From Argopecten irradians (lineage: Eukaryota > Mollusca > Bivalvia > Pectinida > Pectinidae): a DNA stretch of 64,000 nucleotides. Within the stretch, counting starts at the first letter, position 1. The number at the start of each line of letters is the position of its first letter. The stretch covers positions 27,587,828 through 27,651,827 of the forward strand of contig NC_091141.1 in assembly GCF_041381155.1 (NCBI RefSeq). Reading direction: 5' to 3'. Shown piece after piece: positions 47,580 to 58,500 of this stretch. The notes beneath the pieces are model-generated. The model was given only the letters and a program-made list of their open reading frames with translations, ran no database searches and was not told the origin of the DNA. The translations under genes and the position numbers were made by a program.

Positions 47580-49175
47580 TCCCATCAAAAGTGAGGTCAT
47601 GACCCCACGTTGCTACACCAGAGACTATTCCTGTAAAAATGGAATCTCTCCACGTGTTGTACTATCATTATACACTGATAATGATAATACTAGAAAGTAT
47701 GGTTATTGAGTCCATGTCAGTGCAACTGTAAATAAAAGAGAATAATAGCGGAAATGACATAAGGTATATTGAAATTGTATCAAAATATTTTGATCTTTGA
47801 GAGCGTTGGCGTCCGTGATCTTTTCACAACTTGATAAACTAATTAGAAATACCCGTATGGCATCAACAACAATAGCGAAGCTCAAGGTGTCGTACGTTTT
47901 TTTTTTTTTTTTTTACATTTTTTGTCGTTTCAACTGACATTTTTTTCTGACAAATGACCTTGTTTATAAAATCAATGTACTAGCACTAGTCGTGTATTGG
48001 AAGCTCCGTAGAAATGGTCTATCATCTGGAACGCAAGATTGAATAAACTTAAACACGATTGAGTACCCAACTCAATTCAAAATCAATGAAAATACTGGCA
48101 AAGGCACCAGAAGGAGCACCAGAAAAACCCTTACTAAGGAAATATCAGTATATAAAGTCATGTTCCAAGTCCGATGACGTATTCCAGGATATCTGGAATA
48201 TCGATTAATTTTGAGAATCACAGAATAGCGTCATACAAACGAAAGGATAAAGGTAGATACAGATGAAATAAACGAACTATAGTTTTAATATGAAGTAAAA
48301 TCACCACCTCATGGGGAAATAGAAAGCTTTCAGATTAGGGAAATATCGATGAGTGAAAATGAAGCGGAAATAAACAGGCCCATTCTTTTTACTCTGGACT
48401 GTTTAGAAACAATGAAAATCATGTTTATGGAACATTCAGAATTTCAAAAACAACAGAAAACACTTTACAATAGTCTAGTGATACACATCTGGAATGACTT
48501 GCATGTAACACCACTGAAAGTACATAAAAATAACTAATTACAGTGTCTGATAGAAAACTGATTGATAGAGGTGATATGGACTTAAGTTTAAGAAAATTAA
48601 ACAGTATATCAGCCTTGCCTAACCTTACTATATACATATGTATTTTTTTTTCTCATATATATTTTTATTCAATCATATGTAATATTACAAAATGTAGTTT
48701 TTTCCCCCGAGTCAAAGTCACGCTCGTTAAACAAAAGCAATACATAACCACTGAGGAGTTGATGAAATTATTTTTAGACAAGAACATGCATCTTATAATG
48801 TTAACACAACTGTGAGAACGTTTTGAGAACTTCTAGACAAAAAAATCTGTACAACACATGCAAGGGTCAGGGTTCGGCATTCAAGGCTATGTGTAATGGT
48901 GATACATTTGACTACAGTGGGCTTTTCTGACATATCACAGTTAACCATATAATCTTATTTCCATTAGAACTGGTTTGTATCCGAAATATGCGCAAGTTTC
49001 AATGTACTCTTAGATCGAATTGTCTGTTTAACACTATCTGATAAATAAGTTTGGCGTCAATGTAGCAATCGTGTATTTTTTTTTTTAAGAAACTGCATAG
49101 ACGAATTTACCAATGTAACTGTGATACATAAGTTGTAAAGAAGAATTAAAACTAAAAAATGAGAAAAAAAAAACA
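47580..49175. other. Intergenic, nothing recognisable
   Basis: There are two short consecutive open frames at 48349-48815 without domain or splice support. The rest is AT-rich. Confidence 0.45.
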
Positions 49176-49189
49176 GAAAAAAAAATTCT

Positions 49190-49260
49190 TCCCAAGCGGG
49201 GAATCGAACCCCGGCCGCCGCGGTGAGAGCGCGGAATCCTAACCACTAGACCACTTGGGA
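49190..49260 (-). tRNA. tRNA-Glu (anticodon CUC)
   Basis: The minus strand folds as a full cloverleaf: acceptor TCCCAAG/CTTGGGA (7 of 7 pairs), D arm with TCTAGTGGTTAGGAT (A box), anticodon stem CCGCG/CGCGG around CTCTCAC (anticodon CTC, C at position 38), and T arm CGGGG-TTCGATT-CCCCG (B box intact). A T-rich Pol III terminator follows immediately (A runs at 49163-49187 on the + strand). No intron and no mismatch, so it is probably functional. It is divergently placed 283 bp from the TRDMT1 start. Confidence 0.93.
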
Positions 49261-49543
49261 ACTTACCTTTAAGGGTGTTTGCATTATATTTATTGCTATT
49301 GCAGATCTTACTTTGTTTTATATTTTTTATCTACTATTTCACAAATTCGAAATTAAACAAAAAATTAACATTTTGCCTAAATATAAAACTTTATCATATC
49401 AGGCCCTCTTTATCTAAACCAGAAACATACCTATTCAAACCATTCCAACAACCACGTGTCTTTCATCTTTGTCAGTGAAACGCTTGAAAAATATTAAATG
49501 ACAACAAACGAGCCTCAACAAACTTATCGTGCAGCTGATCATC

Positions 49544-52500
49544 ATGAAAGCGTTGCGGGTTTTAGAACTATACAGTGGCATCGGAGGAATGCACTGTGCT
49601 TTAACAGGTTTGGAATTCTTATATAAGTTTCCTGGTCTATCTCATAGTAAAACTGGATTGAAGCATCACAACACAACAGGTTATTTAGTCCTTTGATATA
49701 ACGTCATTGAACCCAAATTGATACCAATACACGTAGATTTCTCTTATATGATATTTGTTGCATGGTGTGCTTCACTTTTTTTTCTGTTTTGTTTTCAAAA
49801 AGAGCATACAAACTTTGTTTTGATGTTTTGTTTTTCTTATTACAGTGCTTATTTTTATTGTTATGTAGAAGAACAGAGAAAATACACATTCCTGTCGAGT
49901 GCCCCGACCAGGAATCGAACCCGGGTCTCCGGTGTGGAAATCTACGGCTCTACCGACTAAGCCAAAGAAGCATGCTCCGTCAGCTGAGTGACAGAGACCA
50001 TATTTAACACTATTTACAAGTCACACCGACCCGCTGCTTTTACACTACTCCCATGTTTTTCTTGAGATTTCCTAAATCTCAACCCGAGACTCTTTAACCA
50101 CCTACCATGGGTTATTTAGTTGGGCACCAATGTAGAAGAACAGGGAAAATACACATTCCTGTCGAGTGCCCCGACCAGGAATCGAACCCGGGTCTCCGGT
50201 GTGGAAATCTACGGCTCTACCGACTGAGCCAAAGAAGCATGCTCCGTCAGCTGAGTGACAGAGACCGTATTTAACACTATTTACAAGTCACACCGACCCG
50301 CTCCTTTTACAGTTAGAATGATTTATATCACGTCTCAAAATTTCTAGTTTTGTCGCATGATGTGTACCCAAATTGATACCCGACAAGAAAAAATGTATAA
50401 AATTGAGAAAAATCAATTTATATAGATTTTTGTGATTTTACTTTATAAAGGGGACGAAGTTGCCTTTATTATAACAAGTTATACTGAATACAGTTATACA
50501 TTTTACTGTAAAAATTGTACAAGTGTTTTCACAACAGTACCTGTGCTAATTTGGTACTCCGTAACACCACGTAATGACTTGTGTGATATTTCAATGATTT
50601 AAATTCAGTTTTCTGTGGCATTCACCTAAGCTTATATAGTTCCAATGTGGTGTATATGTCAAAAGACCACTATCAAATATTTTTAATTATTGTAAAAAAT
50701 TTCAATGTAAAAAAAAAACTACATACATAATTATGAATCAATCAAGTTACAAAATACTTGAATTTAGTAACAGTTTTATTAAAAATTAAGATGGCAAAAT
50801 AACGCTATACAAAGAGCAATTTTTGCTAAATAAAAAAATAATGTGTGGCAACTATATTTTATCTATTTCTGTTAAGTGTTGATATCTTAAATTTCATTAT
50901 TTAAGAAAATTTTCTTTGAGAAGGCCTTACGCTTTGAAAAAAACACTATTATAGTACAAATAGTAATTGTCGCACGACCACATTTCTAGGGATTAACACG
51001 TTTCAGACAGAGTTATCAATTTCAAAGTTATCTTTCAGAGAAAATAACAGAAATAGTTACATAAAACGAAGCGTAATTATCAATAAATGATGCATCTTTA
51101 GTATCACCACTGAGAAATGAGGTAAATTTTAACAACACAAATGTTTTAGGTATTTTTTCAATTAGGGTATCAATTTGGGTACAGTATCAATTTGGGTACA
51201 ATGACGTTACATCCAAAACGACGTCGGTAAAAAGCAATTTACTGCCCTAGCAATTAAATCCGATATTCGATTACGAATTTTAAAAACGAATTAATCAGAA
51301 TTTTTTTGAAAGTGGTCCTAAATCTGTAGATTTGTGTCTTGAAATATTTGTTTTTAGCTCACCTGGCCCAAAGGGCCGGTGAGCTTATGTCATGGCGCGG
51401 CGTCCGTCGTCCGTCCGTCAACATTTCCTATAAATCGCTACTTGTCCTAGAGTTCTGCATGGATTGTAACCAGATTTGGCAACAAACATCCTTGGGGGAG
51501 GGGGAACAGAACTTGTATAAATTTTGGCTCTGACCACCCGGGGGCAGGAGGGGCGGGGCCCAATAGGGGAAATAGAGGTAAATCTTTAAATCGCTACTAG
51601 TCATAGAGTTATGTATGGATTGTAACCAAAATTAGCCACAAACATCCTTGGGAGAAGGGGAACAGAACTTGTATAAATTTTGGCTCTGATCCCCCAGGGG
51701 CAGGAGGGGCGGGGCCCAATAGGGGAAATAGAGGCAAATCCCTTAAATCGCTACTAGTCATAGAGTTCTGAATGGATTGTAACCAAATTTGGCCACAAAC
51801 ATCCTTGGGGGAAGGGGAACAGAACTTGTATAAATTTTAGCTCTGATCCCCCAGGGGCAGGAGGGGCGGGGCCCAATAGGGGAAATAGAGGTAAATCCTA
51901 TAAATCGCTACTTGTTCTAGAATTCTGCATGGATTGTAACCAAATTTGGCCACAAACATCCTTGGGGGAAGGGGAACAGAACTTGTATAAATTTTGGCTC
52001 TGATCCCCCAGGGGCAGGAAGGGCGGGGCCCAATAGGGGAAATAGAGGCAAATCCCTTAAACCGCTACTAGTCATAGAGTTCTGCATGGATTGTAACCAA
52101 ATTTGGCCACAAACATCCTTTGGGGAAGGGGAACAGAACTTGTATAAATTTTGGCTCTGATCCCCCAGGGGCAGGAGGGGCGGGGCCCAATAGGAGAAAT
52201 AGAGGTAAATCCTTTAAATCGCTACTAGTCATAGAGTTCTGAATGGAATTAACCAAATTTGGCCACAAACATTCTTTGGGGAAGGGGAACAGGACTTGTA
52301 TAAATTTTGGCTCTGACTCCCCCGGGGGCAGGACGGGTGGGGCCCAATAGGGGAAATAGAGGTAAATCCTATAAATCACTACTTGTCCTAGAGTTTTGCT
52401 TGGATTGTGACCAAATTTGGCCATAAACATCCTTGGGGGAAGGGGAACAGAAATTGTATAAATTTTGGCTCTGACCCCCTGGGGGCAGGAGGGGTGGGGC

Positions 52501-55500
52501 CCAATAGGGGATTTAGAGGTTAATATTAAAATTCCTTCAGAAAAGAAACCATGAACCTGTATTCAGAACATTACTTGGCATTACAAACCAGGTGAGCGAT
52601 ACAGGCCCTCTGGGCCTCTTGTTCATAATTCAATTGAAGAATTAATCAAGTTTTTATTATTCAGCAAAAGATATTCTCTTTAGTACATTAATGCAGTAAT
52701 ATGAATTTAAGGCAAAGCCTCAGAAGAGGAAAATTATTGTAAATATAGTTAGGATTAAAACCTCATGATCAGAATGAGATTAAAATGTTTAAACTTGCAA
52801 TTGTACTACGAAAATTTATTCTTGAATAGAGTCTACAATTCTTCAACACTGTTGGTGTGTGTTGTGTCTAGCAAGATATTGACAATTTGACAGTCGTCAT
52901 ATACACGTCAGAAAGAAATATATTCAACTGTAATAGTTTCGATCTTGTTTCTCTCAAAGTTGGCAACATGCCATGCATAAAAATGGGCAGGAATTAAATA
53001 TGTGTTGTAATCTTTGGCATCAAGATACATGATGTCACGGCTGATCTTCGTTAAAAGTCACACGGGTCAAAATGACTAAAGTCTACTAATAGGCTCAGAG
53101 AGCTGATGTTGGGCCTGTGACATAGGTATTGGGATGAAGGGGTATCATGTTTGTTCAAACGAATGACCTTGACCTTCACTCAAGGTCACATGGGTCAAAA
53201 TTGCTAAAAATGTCTTGTGATCAGGCCAAAAGACCTGATAATGAGACCGTGACATGCTGGAATGAAGGGCTACCATGTTTCATTCAAGGTCACAGGGGTC
53301 AAAATGGCTAAAATTCTTAAAGAACTTGTAAATAACTAAGGGACCTAAATACCTGACATTGCGTCTAACATGCTGGGATGAAGGGATATCAAGTTCAAAC
53401 AAATTGTTCAAACCAATGACCTAGTCTTTCATTCAAGTTCACAGCTGTCAAATAGAGCAGAAGCTTACAACTGCTGGAGATTTCCTAGTCTACAATCCTT
53501 GAATTATTAGCTGAAGAGAATGTGAACATTTTCAGCCTATTTGAAACTTTTTTGCCCTACGTATACGTACCGTTTACGTTGACTATGCTGTATGTCAGTA
53601 GTCAGATGACCTTTGAAGCTCATATAGGCCTGTAAATCTTTAATCTTTTAATCACTAATTTTGACATATTTTTTTTCAGAGAGCTGCCTTCCATTTGAGG
53701 TGATAATTGCCATAGATATCAATACTACAGCAAACAAGGCTTACAGACATGCATTTCCCGCCACCAAACTCTCAGAATGTGGAATCGAGGTACTTTGAAT
53801 AAGCACTTTGACTAAAGGAACTTGGTTATATTTTTAGTATCTGTTCTTCCATCATCTCACAGTCTGTCATCCGGAATGATCTTGTCCTACTCTTACATGT
53901 ACTTTCCAATATCTTTTGCGTAAGGCTATAAGGTCTTTTGTCTCAGGGATCTCTATGCATTCTTATATGTTCCACACTGAAACATCACACAGGTCTATCT
54001 AATAATTAGCAGGAAAAAACTTCAAAGGAATTCAATTCCATTTCAACAAATTTTATGACATATGGTGGTACAGTTAATATGATGACATATGGTGGTACAG
54101 TTAATATGATCAAATAACTGGCTAAGCCTAATATACACGTTCTCTTTAGTTCCTCAAATTGTCTTGTTCCTTGTGTATTGTGTCGTAGAGACATCAAATT
54201 GTCTTGTTCCTTGTGTATTGTGTCGTAGAGACATACTGATCATTTTGTGTTGTAGACACTGACAGTACAACAGTTAGATGAGTGGAACGTTGACATGATC
54301 GTTATGAGTCCACCTTGTCAACCATTTACACGTGTAGGTAAAAAACTGGATACAGAAGATCTGCGAAGCAAGTCCTTCCTCCACCTTCTACGTTTGCTGC
54401 CAAAGTAAGGCGACATTAATACTATAGAGAATGATTATTGATAAATAAAGAATATCAATGTAACAGAGGAGGATAAAAGGGAGCATCCAGGTCATGGTTC
54501 AAACCCAGGTCATGGTTCAAACCCAGGTCATGGTTCAAACCCAGGTCATGGTTAAACCCAGGTCATGGTTCAACCAGTCATGGTTCAAACCAGGTCATGG
54601 TTCAAACCAGGTCATGGTTCAAACCAGGTCATGGTTCAAACCCAGGTCATGGTTTCAAACCCTGGCATGGTTCAAACCCGTAGGTCATGGTTCAAACCCA
54701 GTCATGGTTCAAACCCAGGTCATGGTTAAACCCAGGTCATGGTTCAAACCAGGTCATGGTTAAACCAGGTCAGGTTAACCAGCATCAAACCCAGGTCATG
54801 GTTCAAACCCAGGTCATGGTTCAAACCCAGGTCATGGTTCAAACCCAGGTCATGGTTCAAACCCAGGTCATGGTTCAAACCCCCAGGTTCATGGTTAAAC
54901 CCAGGTCATGGTTCAGGTTCAAACAGTCATGGTTAACCCAGGTCATGGTTCAAACCCCAGGTCATGGTTCAAACCCAGGTCATGGTTCAAACCCAGGTCA
55001 TGGTTCAAACCCAGGTCATGGTTCAAACCCAGGTCATGGTTCAAACCCAGGTCATGGTTCAAACCCAGGTCATGGTTCAAACCCAGGTCATGGTTCAAAC
55101 CCAGGTCATGGTTCAAACCCAGGTCATGGTTCAAACCCAGGTCATGGTTCAAACCCAGGTCACGGTTCAAACCCAGTTCACGGTTCAAACCCAGGTCACG
55201 GTTCAAACCCAGGTCATGGTTCAAACCCAGGTCAGGTTCAAACCAGCGGTTCAAACCCAGGTCATGGTTCAAACCCAGGTCATGGTTCAAACCCAGGTCA
55301 TGTTTCAAACCCAGGTCATGGTTCAAATCCAGGTCACGGTTCAAACCCAGGTCATGGTTCAAACCCAGGTCATGGTTCAAATCCAGGTCATGGTTCAAAC
55401 CCAGGTCACGGTTCAAACCCAGGCCCTATAAAATCTAGAAGGATACTCTATCATGTAAATAATAGATTGATTTCCTCATTGCCATTTATGTTTTGAGCTT

Positions 55501-58500
55501 CCAGCTATAGTGTTTGAATACTGGTATCTTCTCTATAAACTGAATGCATTTGAAAGATACATATATACATGTACATATATACCTGTGCCAATATATAAAA
55601 AGATTATGAAATGTATTGTATAAGTTGATTATTAGCTGAACACTTTGTTGTATCAATTGATTATCAAATGATAGCTTTTAAAAAGATTATAGGATGACAT
55701 TTAAATTCCAAATTTATGTCTATATATATATATACACAAATGTATCAGAATAATATTGAACAACATGTAGACATAAGCATTAGCAAGTGTTTTACAAATG
55801 TATATACATAAATGAAATGAAAAAAACTCAAGACTTTTTTTATATATATACCTTCGCAAGGAACATTGATTTTTTAGTATATATATATATATATATACCA
55901 TACTCGACTCAATAAGCGCCTAGGGTGTTTAACAATTTCAAAAGTACTAATAAGAGGAAATTATTGCAACTCTATACGGTTTTTGGTCTATATTTATGCC
56001 TTGGCAATTGAAATCAAGGCCTCAAAAATGGGGAGGGGCACTTATAGGGACATGGGCGCTTATTGGTTGGAATACGGTATATGTATATCCGTATCTATGT
56101 GCATGTTTCAAACATGAGAGAATAAGGGAGATTCTACATTGACTTTATACTTTTACCACCATATATGGGACAGTAACAAGGGAGACAACTCATCCATGGC
56201 TATAGATCTAGACTTTTAAGTAACATGTACTTGCTGTGATATTTCAGACTAACAAACTGCCCATCATATATACTGGTGGAGAATGTGAAAGGATTTGAGT
56301 TGTCACAGACAAGGGATTGCCTCGTACAAACTCTGCACAGTTGTAAATTTAACTTTCAGGTGAGACTGACACTAGTGGGAGTGAATTGTTATTCATGATA
56401 GCTAAGTGCATATGTGTCAAAAAGAGCAATATCAAAAGTCTCCTTTCTTTCCCCTCTCCTTCTTTCATCAATTCCTCCCATCTCAGTTTTTTCCTAAAGA
56501 AGCACCTATCATTTTGTTTCTTATTGTCAAACCTAGTTAGTTCAGAAATATATTTACAGTATATGTATTGTATGCTTTAAGATTGCAATATTTTGTTTTA
56601 GATATATGTAATAAATTGGAATAACATAAGGTTTAAACTGATATTAAAAGATCATTGCTTTGTCAACACATATAGAGGGTTTAGTAAGAGATGCTATTTC
56701 CTGCAATACAGAGAACATAATACAAAATAGATTTTAATCATCTGCTTCATTTGTTTTGTTTATTTAAGGAATGCTTGTTGACCCCACTGCAGTTTGGAAT
56801 TCCTAACTCCAGACTTCGTTACTACCTAATTGCAAAGAGAGCTCCATTAAAGTTTTGTTTTAAAACTAGTGATAAGGTAAATGTTTTAAACAAACCTTAT
56901 TTAAGGTAGCTACAATGTGGGAACATTTATCCTATTACTTCTGCACTGTAACTGACTGACTAAATATATATCTATATACCTAAGTATTTAAAGATTTTAT
57001 TTGCTGTATGCACTGTAACTGGTTGACTATATATATCTATATACCTAAGTATTTAAAGATTTTATTTGCTGTATGCACTTTAATTGGCTGACTATATACC
57101 TAGATATTTAAAGATTTTATTGGCAAGTAACAGTTTCAAGTATAAAAAAGTCAAGGTTATCGATTGAAGTTCCAAATACAAAAAGGTTTATGTGTGTAGT
57201 CTTAGTTTTAACTTTACTGAACATATTTCTAAATAGAAACATCATCTGTTTTACTTTACGTCAGATTCTAGATACAGTACCGAACTTTGCAACAAGATGG
57301 CTGTCATACAAATTACATAAAAGACGTAGCAGCAAAGGAAACTTGTGTTCTACTGACACTGAACAGACTGCAGGTACTTCTACATCAACTTCTGTTAGTA
57401 CGGATACATGTACAACACAGACCGTAGGAGCTACTTCATCAACCTCTGTTACCACGAACACCACACAGATGTTTGGAGCTATTTCCTTGTCAACTGTTGC
57501 CACAGAAACTGCAGTTACCCCTGAAATCACGCCATCTACTGATATCAGCATCGATAGTAACAACAGCATTGAAATGTGTTCACAAAACTGTTCAGAAAAT
57601 CAAAGTAGACAATTTCCTGAGACAGAAACAAAACATTCAAATCTTTGTTCAAGTTTGTCTGAGGAGAGTGACAACGGAGATAAATACAAGGCACTTCTCA
57701 AGTATGGCCATAACATGAGACAGCTGGAGAGTGATGTCCGTAAACTCTCCGAGGACTGTGAAAGTCTCGGACAGTTTCTAGAACAACAAGAGTCAGATTA
57801 TTTTGATGCATTTCGACTTACAGACAAAGAGTTAGGGCGGTTTATTGTGATGGATATTGTCCACCCCTGTCTCACCAAAACTGTCTGCTTTACCAAGAGG
57901 TCAGATCTGTTTTATTAACAAGTTACCGTAATCGACTCAATAAGCGCCCATGTCCCTATAAGCGCCCCTCCCCCTTTTTGAGGCCTCAATTTTAATTGCC
58001 CAGGCATAAATAAGGACCAAAACTAGATAAAACGGTATAGATTTGCAATAATTTTGACTTATTAGCACCTTTTCATTTTTATCAATTTTTTAAGCGCCCT
58101 GGAGGCTTATTGGGTCGAATACTGTACCTTAGATACATATGACTGTTTATTTCTGGTATGATTATTAATGTAATCAGTTAAAAGTAAACATATGTGAATA
58201 ATCTTTTATTTTAGCCAAAAGCAATTTGAAATATTTACTGATATATTTCACAGTTTTACAGCAGCAGTAGTATTGATAGCTTTCTTTTTGATCGACACAG
58301 ATATGGACACTTCATGGAGGGAGCTGGCTCTATCGTTCAGATGACAACAGACGTTGAGGTATGTAGTTCATACCCAGTAGGCTGAAGTCAGATTGAGCAC
58401 TTCAAATCCTAAATACTCTCCAGGTCTTGTGAAAAATCTGTAAGTCATTGAGATTTTGGCTGTACTTGTGGTTTATCAGTGACGATGACATTTACAGGTG

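Noticed and set aside
49905..49975. Second and third tRNA genes (also 50170-50245)
   Set aside because: A and B boxes are present but the anticodon stem does not pair and the units are tandem SINE copies.
52068..52430. 120-codon minus-strand frame
   Set aside because: Lies inside the ~157-bp repeat units; repeated peptide follows the DNA repeat.
54494..55496. Long open frames of 155-269 codons on both strands
   Set aside because: They arise from the 18-bp minisatellite whose period is a multiple of three.
57190..57264. ATG at 57190 as start of a separate gene
   Set aside because: It is in intron 5; the frame is TRDMT1 exon 6 beginning after the acceptor at 57264.
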